From Dichotomocladium elegans (taxonomy: Eukaryota; Mucoromycota; Mucoromycetes; Mucorales; Lichtheimiaceae), in NCBI GenBank assembly GCA_025716815.1, contig JAIXMN010000011.1:1008131-1072130 (forward strand): DNA of 64,000 nucleotides, in the 5' to 3' direction. This document shows positions 22,342-31,697 of the stretch, one piece after another (position 1 is the first letter of the stretch; the number at the start of each line of letters is the position of its first letter). Made by a program: the position numbers and the translations under genes. The notes under the pieces are model-generated. The model did not search any database. It worked only from the letters and a program-made list of their open reading frames with translations, and had not been told where the DNA came from.

Positions 22342-25300
22342 TTAATGGAGGTGTGCCGTTTGATTGCGCTTACTACGTCTTAGGATATAGCCATTGCGTT
22401 CTGTGGTGTCAGTACCTGAATGTCTACGCTTTCGCTGTGGAGCTTGTTGAGTCATGTTTTTTGGTGTGGGTGTTGTACCTTTTACCTTCTTTGGTGTTGG
22501 TGTAGTACCTGTTACCTTTGAATGAGCCTGTGGGCCTAGGCTCCGTATCCTGTCCCAGTATTTTGCGATTGGCTCTGGACTATTGAAGGACGCATGCGGT
22601 TCCCATGTATCGTCTTCTGGTCCATAGCCTTCCCATCGAACCCGATATAGGTACCTTCCGGGTGACAACTCTTTATGGTCTACAATCGCTCGGACTGTAT
22701 AGTATTTACCATTCTTTTCATATACCTCTTCGATGCTGATCAGTTCATCTTGAGATACAAGTTTGAGTTGCGAGGGTGCAAAATTTCTGGTTGCGAGGAG
22801 TCCCTGTTCGTCTCTGAGGACATAGGAACCACCTTTGGTTTCCCTGACGACAGTGTATGGTCCTTCATATCGAGGATCCGTTTTTCTACTGCGTACTTCA
22901 TCTTTGACCATGACCGTGCTACCAGGAGGATATTTAATGATCCTGTATTTGGTATCATGTTTACCTTTCTTAACATCTGATAGAGCTTTTGCCCGTTCTG
23001 CTATGGCCGGAAAGATGGTGTCAGACATTTTATCAATGCGGTCCATCAGCTCCTTTTCTGTTAAGGGCCGTGGTATCTCGTCATTGCTATAATCTCTGAA
23101 GCCATTCATTGTGCGGTTGAACATTAGGGCGAATGGTGTGGAACCATGTCTACTGGCGATTTTGTTGTTGATGGCGAGCTGTGTACTTTTGACGTACAAG
23201 TCCCAATCATGTCGTGCGCCATTGAGGCTCTTGCGTATGACGTTGACCGATGTTTGTACATATCGTTCTGCCAAGCCATTTGCGCGTGGATGATAAGGTG
23301 TTGTTAACCGATGGTCAAAACCGGTGGACTGGCTAAGTTGCTTCATCAAATGATTGACAAATTCTGTGCCGTTATCCGATTGTAGATAGCGTGGAAAACC
23401 GTAATCGCAAAAGGTGTTTATGACTGCTTGTACTACTGTGTCTGAAGACTTGTCAGGAAGTGCATGTAGTACACAAAAGCGTGTGCAAACATCGACCATA
23501 ACTAAGAGATAGTTGTGCCCTCGTGCGCTTGTTCCAAAGCCGCTGGCAAGGTCGATTGCCCAGTGATCACCAGGGTAGAAGGCGTGAATAGGGCGCATAG
23601 GATGATACCCTGTTTTCGTCACGTTGAAGCGTTGGCATTGTGGACATTGTTTAACGTGTTCAGCCGCTTGCTTGTACATGTTAGGCCATCTGAGCCCGTC
23701 ATTCTGAAGAGACTTCGTCATTGCTTCAGCGCCGAAGTGTCCAAACGCATGAGCTTGTGCTAGCAGCTGTGGTCGTTCTTCTTCAGGAGGAATAAAATGT
23801 ACTGATGTGTCAACATCGTCTTCCTTAGTTACGTCCGTGGTGGTGTGTGTTGACATAGTTTTGTTTACGATTAAATTGGTCGTGTTACTTTGCGTAGCAT
23901 TACCCCCTTCCAGCTCTTTGTCCGTGGGAAAAAGGCGAGAAAGTTGGTCGGGAAGGATGTTGTCTAATCCTGGCAAGTGTACTACGTCAAAAGTGTATTC
24001 AAGAATGGTGTCTAACCAGTTGTTCATCATGGCATTAGTAACCTTTTGGGTGTGAAGATATACCAACGCTTTGTGATCGGTGTAAAGTGTGAACTTTTGT
24101 CCCCAAAGGAATTTGTGGAATTTTGTGAGTGCGTAAACAACAGCGAGCAACTCACGCTTTGTTGTAGAGTAATTTCGCTCTGATTTTGAGAGAGCTCTAG
24201 CCATGAAAGCGATATGCCGTGTTTCTTTATCAATGACTTGGTAAAGGACAGCGCCAATACCGACGTTGGATGCGTCAGTAGCAACCTGAAAAGGGTGTCG
24301 TAAATCAGGGTAGCAAAGGATGGGTGCATCCAGCAAAACCTGTTTTAAGCGGTTGAAAGTCGCTTGCTCATGACTGGTCCATTTGTTACCCAGGTCCCCT
24401 GCATAACGCAGACAGTCCAGGGGTGCAGTGAGGTCCGCACACTTGGGTATGGACTCACGGAAATAATTAATCACTCCGAGAAATCGTTGGATGTCTTTAC
24501 CCGTGCGAGGTGTAGGCCACTCCTGTATATTGCTGACTTTGCGAGGGTCTAGCCCGATGCCTTGTTCAGACACACAGAAGCCTAGGAGGTAAACGCAGCG
24601 TTGTGCGAAATGGCACTTATCCGGATTCAGAATGAGGTTTACGTCGGTGAGCTTTTTAATTGCTGTAGCGACGTGCTGAGCGTGTTCATCCAGTCCCTTA
24701 GAGAAGATAATGATATCGTCCACGAATGTGGTGACAAAAGGGAGATCATGGAAAATGATGTTCATGGTACGCTGAAAAATAGAGGATATGGGCTTGAGTC
24801 CAAAGGGACAGCCTCGGAATTGATATTGTATATGACCATGCGGCTTAAATGCTGTCTTTTGTCTGTGTGGCTCATAAATTTCAAAGCGGTGAAATGCGCT
24901 TTTTAGGTCAAGAGTTGTAAAAACTGTAGAGCCTTGCAGCATATGAAAAATGTCCTTGATTAATGGAAGCGGATGACGATCCGGTTGGACCAACAGTTTG
25001 TTGATGTGTCGAGGATCAAGGCATGGCCGTTTATCAGTGTAATTACCAAAGAGATCCTTTTTTGGTGCTAGCGTAAGTGGACTGTTCCACATTGTGTTGA
25101 CAGGTGCAGGTTCTATGGTGCCATCTTCCAACCATGTTTGTATCTGCTTATCAATGATTTCCTTATATGCTAGTGCCAAAGGATATTGTGCACGGTGAGA
25201 TACTACACCTTCTGGCGTGTCGATGCGGATGACTGATTCCGGTACCGTACAGAAAGAGTTCTTTGGGATTTGTTTGTTATCCTCAATGGTTGGTTGTACA

Positions 25301-27183
25301 ACGGAGAAGAAATTTTTACGTTCCGTGTTTGTACCATAAGGAGAATTATTGGGTTCAGGCGTGTCGTTCACCTTTTCTTCTTTGTTCTTTGGTTGCGTGT
25401 TCCATGAGAGAACCAAACCAGTGAAACCAACTCCCATTTTGCGTGCTAAATCAAGACCAATTGTCACGGGTGCGTCACCTTCAAGTTCCAAGATGTAAAA
25501 ATCATGTTTGAAATGCTTGCCATTGTAGGTTATCGCGACGTCGGTCACCAAGCCAAGTAAGTCGGCTGTTTTATCTCGTTGTGCCAGAGAGACAGAGATA
25601 TTGTGCACTGCTTTTTTATTAAATATGATACTGCGTTCTGATTCTAGCTTTTCGATGAAAAATGGTGTGATAAACGATCTACTAGCACCTGTGTCAAAGA
25701 GGCCCAGTGTTTGTTCATTCTGTACCATGATAGGAATCAGCAGTGAGTCATCATCGCTTGGGATGTGTGATATATGTGTTGAACGCAGAGTGTACTTACT
25801 CGTTATGTCCAATTCTTCCAAACGGACAGGAAGGATTTCCTGCAGAATAGCCTCGTCACGGTCTGACAGCTTGTGAGCTGTGTTGTTTGCAGGGGTGTGT
25901 CCAACCTTAACACGCATGGATCGATTTGTGATAGGTGTCTTAACCTTTTTTCTTGCCTCGAAGTATTCCTGGCAGGTGTGTCCTTGTGTATAAGGTACCT
26001 TCTTGCAATAGCGGCAAAGGTTGCTGGAGGTATGTTGATCAGGTTGCGCGGTGTATTTACCACGTTTGCTCTGTTGCAGTTGTTGTTGTACTAACTGCCT
26101 TTGTTGCTGGAGGATGCTGCAGTCGGCCTTGGAATGTCTGCCCTTTGGATGAACTGGGCAATCGCCATACTTGGGTTGGCTGTGTGTTTTCTGCACCAAG
26201 CGACGCTTCTTACTGCTAACCTCGCGCATTTCGTACACCTCGTCGGGTCCGTCCTGTTCTTCTGTTCCTTCAATGTACTCGCCGAGTGTCGAAACCACCA
26301 GTTGCGCCATTTCCATGATGTCTGCGGGCAGCAACGTTCCATAACGCTGCGCCATGACGGGGTGGATCTTGTCTCGGATGTATCGCGGGAAGGATGACAC
26401 AAAATCGAAGGTTAGGTCGGGTCCTTGCTGACGGCTGGCTTCTGTTGCCAATGCGATCCACTGCTCTGTGTATAGTCGCACCGACTGGCCATTCCTGTAC
26501 CTTTTGGAGTACAGCTCGTGTCGCTTGATATAAGCATGGTAGGGGTTGCCATACTCCTTGTGTATCACCTTACAAGCTTGCTCCCAGGTGTAGTGCTTGT
26601 CTGCCAACTCACGGCGGAACCACATCGTTTGTCCTTGGTCAAGACACAACCAGAAGAGTCGTTCCCAATGCTCGTCCATAGACAGGCCGTGGCTCCTCAG
26701 TTGTGCCTCGAACGCCTCTGTAAACGCACGCACTGACTCGTGCACCGGTTTGCCGGTGTTGCGCACTGGACCGCCACGGAATTGCAACGCGGGAAGCTCC
26801 TTGGGCACCAAGGTTTGTTGGTTATGCGCCGTTTTGGCATTGCGGGGTCGAAGGGCATCTCTTGTATTCTGGAACATTTTTAGGTCATCCAGTGCTTGCT
26901 TATGTTCTTGACGCAAACGATCCCTCTCTTCTTCTGGTTCGCCTACTGAGGACATGTATTTCTCGTACACCTGTTGCAAGCGGGTGCGGAGGATCGACTC
27001 TGTGTTGGCGGGCGTGAGTATGCGCTCCGTAGCATACGTTTCGAGTGTGAGCACTCGCTGCTTGGGGTCTTCTTCCTTGTCTTGCATGGGCGTATCTTCA
27101 TCCTGGCATTCTGGGACACGCTCCTCGTGCATGTTGGACTCCTTGGTAAGTTCAGTGGTGGTGATCGGGATGATGTCAGACAT
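22342..27183 (-). CDS. Gypsy A Gag-Pol polyprotein with chromodomain
   Basis: 1613 residues from ATG 27183 (MSDIIPITTTEL); the frame is open a few codons further upstream but without an earlier convincing ATG. Order with rough residues: coiled, acidic Gag N-terminus; Gag core (about 120-300); Cys/His cluster CRYCKKVPYTQGHTC (about 390); protease LFDTGASRSFI (about 495); RT with TTLDLKSAFHRF and FVDDIIIFSK (about 820); RNase H ATDASNVGIGAV and YTDHKALV; integrase HHCC (HAFGHFGAE...CPQC), AIDLASG, SDNGTEF, HPRANGLAERY; and a C-terminal chromodomain (YTVRAIVDH...YRVRWEGYGPEDDTWEP, about 1495-1545). All catalytic acids of protease, RT and integrase are present. It copies its RNA into DNA and inserts it, probably guided by heterochromatin marks through the chromodomain. 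Confidence 0.97.
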   Translation of the reverse strand: MSDIIPITTTELTKESNMHEERVPECQDEDTPMQDKEEDPKQRVLTLETYATERILTPANTESILRTRLQQVYEKYMSSVGEPEEERDRLRQEHKQALDDLKMFQNTRDALRPRNAKTAHNQQTLVPKELPALQFRGGPVRNTGKPVHESVRAFTEAFEAQLRSHGLSMDEHWERLFWLCLDQGQTMWFRRELADKHYTWEQACKVIHKEYGNPYHAYIKRHELYSKRYRNGQSVRLYTEQWIALATEASRQQGPDLTFDFVSSFPRYIRDKIHPVMAQRYGTLLPADIMEMAQLVVSTLGEYIEGTEEQDGPDEVYEMREVSSKKRRLVQKTHSQPKYGDCPVHPKGRHSKADCSILQQQRQLVQQQLQQSKRGKYTAQPDQHTSSNLCRYCKKVPYTQGHTCQEYFEARKKVKTPITNRSMRVKVGHTPANNTAHKLSDRDEAILQEILPVRLEELDITSKYTLRSTHISHIPSDDDSLLIPIMVQNEQTLGLFDTGASRSFITPFFIEKLESERSIIFNKKAVHNISVSLAQRDKTADLLGLVTDVAITYNGKHFKHDFYILELEGDAPVTIGLDLARKMGVGFTGLVLSWNTQPKNKEEKVNDTPEPNNSPYGTNTERKNFFSVVQPTIEDNKQIPKNSFCTVPESVIRIDTPEGVVSHRAQYPLALAYKEIIDKQIQTWLEDGTIEPAPVNTMWNSPLTLAPKKDLFGNYTDKRPCLDPRHINKLLVQPDRHPLPLIKDIFHMLQGSTVFTTLDLKSAFHRFEIYEPHRQKTAFKPHGHIQYQFRGCPFGLKPISSIFQRTMNIIFHDLPFVTTFVDDIIIFSKGLDEHAQHVATAIKKLTDVNLILNPDKCHFAQRCVYLLGFCVSEQGIGLDPRKVSNIQEWPTPRTGKDIQRFLGVINYFRESIPKCADLTAPLDCLRYAGDLGNKWTSHEQATFNRLKQVLLDAPILCYPDLRHPFQVATDASNVGIGAVLYQVIDKETRHIAFMARALSKSERNYSTTKRELLAVVYALTKFHKFLWGQKFTLYTDHKALVYLHTQKVTNAMMNNWLDTILEYTFDVVHLPGLDNILPDQLSRLFPTDKELEGGNATQSNTTNLIVNKTMSTHTTTDVTKEDDVDTSVHFIPPEEERPQLLAQAHAFGHFGAEAMTKSLQNDGLRWPNMYKQAAEHVKQCPQCQRFNVTKTGYHPMRPIHAFYPGDHWAIDLASGFGTSARGHNYLLVMVDVCTRFCVLHALPDKSSDTVVQAVINTFCDYGFPRYLQSDNGTEFVNHLMKQLSQSTGFDHRLTTPYHPRANGLAERYVQTSVNVIRKSLNGARHDWDLYVKSTQLAINNKIASRHGSTPFALMFNRTMNGFRDYSNDEIPRPLTEKELMDRIDKMSDTIFPAIAERAKALSDVKKGKHDTKYRIIKYPPGSTVMVKDEVRSRKTDPRYEGPYTVVRETKGGSYVLRDEQGLLATRNFAPSQLKLVSQDELISIEEVYEKNGKYYTVRAIVDHKELSPGRYLYRVRWEGYGPEDDTWEPHASFNSPEPIAKYWDRIRSLGPQAHSKVTGTTPTPKKVKGTTPTPKNMTQQAPQRKRRHSGTDTTERNGYILRRSKRNQTAHLH

Positions 27184-27226
27184 GGTGGGATCAGGTAGGA
27201 AAAACAAAAGTTTTCAAAGATAAAAA

Positions 27227-27597
27227 TGAGATGGATGGATTAGAGAGAATGAAAAAAGACAACTATAAAAGTATCTTTGAGGTTGATGTTTATTCCTGAA
27301 AATAAAATAACTCTCTTTTATAATAATTCTATTAGAACGGCGATGTAAGTGCTTAATCCTGTTAGGACGTATCGGATGAGAGCATTCTCTTTTCATTGTC
27401 CTCTTCAAGACCAGTGATGGATCCTGGGTAGAGGAAGTACCTTTGATAGGTGCGATTGTCCTGTCACGCAAGCGGATATGAAAATATCGGTCCCTGAACA
27501 TCAATGTGTTAAATTCATCATTGTCTTAGTTTCAGGATATCGGCGATAGTGATGTGAAACCGGCTAAGTTCTCTAACACGGATCAATGTTCACCACA
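27227..27597 (-). repeat. 5' LTR of Gypsy A
   Basis: 371 bp, which I read as identical to the 3' LTR. Its outer edge carries the CTCCG duplication and the D1 gag sequence resumes there. Confidence 0.97.
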
Positions 27598-28333
27598 CTC
27601 CGAACGTGTAACATACGCATCGACATTGCTACGTGATGGTGCCGCGACTTGGTGGCGACATTTGGAGATGTCTACCAACCCAGACGACACCCACAGTGAT
27701 ATGACACCCAAGACATGGCAAGAATTCCAAGTCGCCTTCCGTGCCGAGTTCAAGCCGAGAAACGCAAAAGAAATGGCGCGCAACAAACTTCGCGCTTTAT
27801 CGCAAGCATCAACGACCTCTGGTACCATCCGTGAATATGTCACCGAGTTCCGCAACGGATCAGATCCAGTTTATCCCTACACATTTCAAATTCAGTCGGA
27901 GTTGCCTTTCTGGGGTGCTTGACTTTAAAAATAAAAATAATTTTGAGGTCAGGCCTGTGCCCAAGAGCGATTTATGTTTTCTAAAATAAAACCACATGTC
28001 ACATTTGAAAATTTTACAAAATAATAAGTCACAATATCTAAAAAAAATTTTATCAAAACAATAAGCCACATTCAAAAAAATTTACAAGAGGGACCAGCAA
28101 GCGAAAAATCTTAAAATTGCTAGACCTATTAATCACAAATTCTACCTTTAGAAACTATCCTTACTAGATTGTGTAGATTAAAGGGCAAATATAGATGTAA
28201 ACCAGTTTATTTCTATTGCAGAAAGTTCTTATTGCCAATTAAGCATTTCAGTCAATAACCCAGCACTAGGCTGAAAGCTACTTTGCAACCCTGCAGGATA
28301 TAGGAATACCAGGAAAAAAAAACACATTGTTGG

Positions 28334-28402
28334 GCCCCAAGTATAGTGGTTAACGCGTATACTCCTACACGTAAGGTCCTCGGTTCGATTCTCGCTGTGG
28401 TT
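28334..28402 (+). ncRNA. tRNA-Val-like sequence inside Merlin 1
   Basis: Reads like a valine tRNA: A-box-like TATAGTGGTTAACGCG, a CTACAC anticodon-loop-like segment, then GGTCCTCGGTTCGATTC, which contains an excellent B box (GGTTCGATTC). Stem pairing is poor in the anticodon arm, so a working tRNA is unlikely. It lies downstream of the transposase stop on the other strand and is repeated unchanged in copy 2. Confidence 0.6.
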
Positions 28403-28735
28403 ACTTTGTACAACTGGGTCCTAGGACTGTCTAGAAGTGCTAAAACCGTATTCACATCGGGGGTGGTACTTGTACTGCTGCACAGTTGACATAGTGATAT
28501 GGATCGAACCACCCAAACTTTTGCAAAATTTCTATATTTTTTTTATAAAGCTATTCACCCAATTAAATGCTTTTCCTTGTGTTCTATATAATAAATCATA
28601 GATGCAGATAAACATGACACTGTGCTATATCGCCTAGCTTTTACTGATACCCTAGTTCCTTACTTTATACTGTGCACTCTGGTAATATAAATTTCTTTTA
28701 TGTTCTTTAGGGAATTAAAGTAAAAGCTTGACTTT

Positions 28736-29949
28736 TTAATTTCCATACACTGAATTATCATCATCTGAAGAGTTTGATGTATCAGATGATCCAAATAGTG
28801 CAGTACTATTTATCTCATCAGATTCATCAATCTCCTCGTCAGATTCATAACCAAAAGCAGTCCAAATATCTTCACTAATATCTCCATATTGGTTGCTTAA
28901 TATCTCTGACAGAGACACTTCAGATAATGCTTTAAGTAAAGCATCCCAGATGTTTCCCTTGTTCTTTTTGCGCCAGATGTATTCAGCTAGCTTCCAAGGG
29001 ACCATTTTCTTTGTTCTGTGGCGTGGTACAATATTTAGCTTGATTCCATTCCAAGTTCCTATACAGAAATTTTAATAACTGGTTAAAGCCAAGGTTAATA
29101 CATTTAATACCTTCAATTGTGTTTGTATGGATATTTTCACCACGACTAAACTCCTGGGAGTGATTAATTGTTTCATGGCTGAAATTGTAGCCTTCCAAAT
29201 TGGGGATGTTGTTGTACCCACGCCAGCAATCTGTATAAACCATTGACCCAGGAAGAACAAACTTCTTGATGATTGCTTCTAATGTTTGTGCTGTGCGATT
29301 ATGAACAATCGTCAAAAACACCTTTCGTTCAGGAGTGCGTTCAACTCCTCCAACCACCCAAACGCCTTCAACATGGTGGCCACGATGGTACTTGCGTTTG
29401 CCAAACTTGCTCTCATCAATCTCGACAATAACTCCTTCACCACCTATTCTTTGTTTGAGACACTATAATAGTTTATCTGCTTCCACATAAACACTTACCA
29501 ATTTGCATATCACTATGGACAAGGTCTGCCTCAATCACTTGGTAAATATCCTGGATAATTGAGGCAATCGTCTTGGCATTGAGCTTAGCAGTTTGCCTAA
29601 TATGGATTAGGCTGGAAGAAGTTGCCCAGCACCATATCACATATAGGACTTTGTTCAATGGTGCATTGCGCTTGTAGAAGAATGAGTCCTTTCGTATCGA
29701 TGTTTCACTGCGATTGCAGCAAACCCTCTTTGGGCATTTCCAAAAATAGTAGTTGGGGGCCTTCCATTGCAGCGTCATGTTGTTACTATTTCTGCATTGC
29801 ATAGTCTCATAGAAGACACCATTCGCTTTAAGATATCTAAGTATTAAGTTAACATTTGGGCTTTTAAAAGAAATTAAGACTTACTGGAATGTATATCTTG
29901 GGGTTACAAGAATGCGGATCATATCCTCGAATGATGGTGGTGGTGACAT
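28736..29949 (-). CDS. Merlin transposase (ISXO2-like DDE), four exons
   Basis: Exons 29949-29885, 29836-29499, 29443-29111 and 29058-28736; three GT-AG introns of 48, 55 and 52 bp; total 1059 nt, 352 residues. The start is ATG MSPPPSFED. An N-terminal Cys-containing segment (MQCRNSNNMTLQW, later CPKRVCC) would bind the transposon ends. The ISXO2-like core has the three acids: GGEGVIVEIDESKFGKRKYHRG (first D), VYTDCWRGY (second D), TNTIEGTWNGIK (E). The segment RTKKMVPWKLAEYIWRKKN and an acidic Ser-rich tail (SDTSNSSDDD) follow. Joining the exons restores the family consensus at each junction (QIGGEGVIV; TIEGTWNG), which is why I chose these splice sites. It looks intact and is identical in copy 2. 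Confidence 0.9.
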
Positions 29950-30184
29950 TGCTGGTTATGGAACTTCTGACAAGAGTAGGAGGGGAAGGAAGAGGAAAAA
30001 TTTTTATCTAGAGTAAATTATTACAGTAAAAGTGGCTTATTGTTTACTGAAAATTTTTTTGGTGGCTTTAATTGAGTTTTAAAGCTGACTGTATTTCAAA
30101 TTATTTTTATTTTTAAAGTCAAGCACCCCAGAAAGGCAACTCCGACTGAATTTGAAATGTGTAGGGATAAACTACCCTTCAACC

Positions 30185-31369
30185 CAGATCCTTCCTTTTT
30201 TCGGCGTCCAAAATCGCCACAATGTCAGCAACGAATTGGATAAATTCGTCCTTGGTGACGCGTCCTTCGAGAGATTTTGACGCAGTCGTGATGATGCCAG
30301 TGTGGTCGAACGCAATTAGAAGGCACACGTGTGGCTTTTTATCGCCCACATCGGCTGTCTGCGAAGATGATTCGGTGGAGCGTGCTGGGTATGTGCGCCG
30401 CCCATTCACCAGGAATGCCACTTCCGCGACAAACACGACATTCTTGTCAGGTTCAAATTCAGCTCTGGCTGACAATCGGTTGAATTGCCTTTCGTGCTCC
30501 TGCGCCACTTCGATCGACGGCTCCACATTGAAGCTTTTCATTCGCTGAATGTGAATCTTGCATTCTTTTGTAGCCATCTTTGCAGTGCCATGCGCGAAGG
30601 GAGCCCATCGACATCTTCCTCCATGCAATGCGATAACACATCGTCAACAGCGCAAACTGGGTGAGTATCGACGTACTCCAGAATCACTCTAACCATGGCC
30701 TTGCTGAACGGGGCCTTGGCTTTCGGGCCTCGCTTTTTAGGCAATTCTTGCTCCAACTGGTAATGAGCAACGTGGTCCGAGAACGTCGACACTGCCATAT
30801 TCGCAGACTTGGCGGCTTCAGCCATGGAGACACCGCACAGGATGTACTTCTCCATCGCCGCCTTGACTACTTCTGCGTTGTGACGCTTATACCCGGTTTT
30901 GTCACCTCGCTTGTACACCTTGTTCGTTTTTGATGCAGTCAAACTTCTGCTGGTTGAGACTTTCTTGCTACGAACTCGACGAACAGATGCAGCTACATCA
31001 CCAACAGCAGAGGATACAGCAGCGGCTGTTTGGGTCTCCTCCATGTCGTAGTCGTCTGTGTGCATCATGTATAAGTTCTCCACACGTGATTCTTTTCCCC
31101 ATTAACTCACCATCGATACTGAAGTTGTATTCTTCAGCAAGAATACCCGGATCTGCCTGTCTTTGGACTTATTGTATAGTCATCGATACAAGATAGGTAA
31201 GTTGAAATGAGCATAGTCAGTTGCTAAGATACTAACATTGATGCTCGTCGTCCTCGTCCTGGAAACTAAACGACTTCATTTGTCCAGTCAGCGCGTAGAT
31301 CGCGTCTCTTTCGCGCTCTGACAAAGTATCAATCTGCATAGTGGAGCTACGTTGTTCATCGTTGGTCAT
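30185..31369 (-). pseudogene. Tc1/mariner-like transposase gene, truncated by Merlin 1
   Basis: Probable first exon at 31369-31237 (MTNDEQRSSTMQIDTLSERE to EDDEHQ, then a GTTAGT donor). The main part begins near 31083 with a basic stretch and a helix-turn-helix (VKAAMEKYILCGVSMAEAAKSANMAVSTFSDHV), then PKKRGPKAKAPFSKAMVRVILEYV. A frame break occurs near 30550. It resumes with SFNVEPSIEVAQEHERQFNRL and NVVFVAEVAFLVNGRRTYP, where the first catalytic position (usually D-E) reads A-E. It ends abruptly at the Merlin border before the second Asp region. Dead and partial. Exact family within the Tc1/mariner group uncertain. Confidence 0.65.
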
Positions 31370-31697
31370 GTTATATGTCGCGTCTCTATTCAATGGTCAT
31401 AAGTGGGTAATGTTCTCTGAACGATCGTGAAAGGATAGTTTACTGAGGTAGAGGTACGTGATGTGAAGTTTATCAGGAAGAAAGAGAAAATTGGGGAGAA
31501 TAAAATCAATGGTTCACAAAAGAATGATTGAGATTTCTCAACCGAAAGAGTGTTGCACATTACACTGATAGTTTAACTACCTGCTTCGACGCGGCACCCG
31601 GTAATAATAGCAGTCTATATTTTGACTAGAACCATAGCAAAATGAGGAAAAGGAAGAAAAGTGAGAAGGACGGGATACAAAGGATAAATTATGTGAT
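31370..31697. other. Spacer between two transposase genes
   Basis: About 330 bases with no frame or repeat I recognise. It would hold the 3' end of the downstream Tc1-like gene and the promoter of the truncated one. Their inverted repeats were not found. Confidence 0.4.

Larger units (their letters stand above)
21943..27597 (-). mobile_element. Intact Ty3/Gypsy chromodomain element A
   Basis: 5655 bp, LTRs 21943-22313 and 27227-27597 (371 bp each, which I read as identical), target-site duplication CTCCG at 21938-21942 and 27598-27602. Polypurine tract GGAAGGGGGTAA next to the 3' LTR (22314-22325, minus strand). One uninterrupted gag-pol frame. The leader after the 5' LTR is TTTTTATCTTTGAAAAC with no TGG primer site. 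Identical LTRs and an open frame mean a very recent and probably competent copy. Confidence 0.98.
21705..27856 (+). pseudogene. Gypsy D1 gag, split by Gypsy A and cut by Merlin 1
   Basis: Part one, 21705-21942, starts MTDQQQHPNPMD and reads KPVQPDLFRGG..AVEAWLHTVDKYGEYASLSDS. Part two, 27603-27856, continues ERVTYASTLLRDGAATWWRHLE to IREYVTEFRN. Together they match the gag of the second D element at 50687 (EAWLYTVQKYCEL, then LRDGAIAWWRQLE). Gypsy A sits between with the duplication CTCCG. The gag is then lost at the left end of Merlin 1; no zinc knuckle or pol of D1 follows. Glutamine-rich N-terminus. Confidence 0.88.
27857..30184 (-). mobile_element. Merlin (IS1016-like) DNA transposon, copy 1
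   Basis: 2328 bp. Starts GGATCAGATCC and ends ACCCTTCAACC; inside these a 76-bp perfect inverted repeat (AGTTTATCCC...ATAATTT). Boundaries are fixed by comparison with copy 2 at 37352-39679, which has the same length. Left flank is D1 gag, right flank is an unrelated transposase gene, and no 8-9 bp duplication is present, so this copy has been rearranged at one side. It carries a four-exon transposase gene and a tRNA-like stretch. Confidence 0.93.

Noticed and set aside
27857..27870. A target duplication for Merlin copy 1
   Set aside because: The bases left of GGATCAGATCC (TTCCGCAAC) and right of CTTCAACC (CAGATCCTT) do not match in any 8-9 bp register.
28334..28402. A functional tRNA gene
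   Set aside because: The A and B boxes are good but the anticodon stem does not pair well and the acceptor ends do not match; annotated only as tRNA-like.
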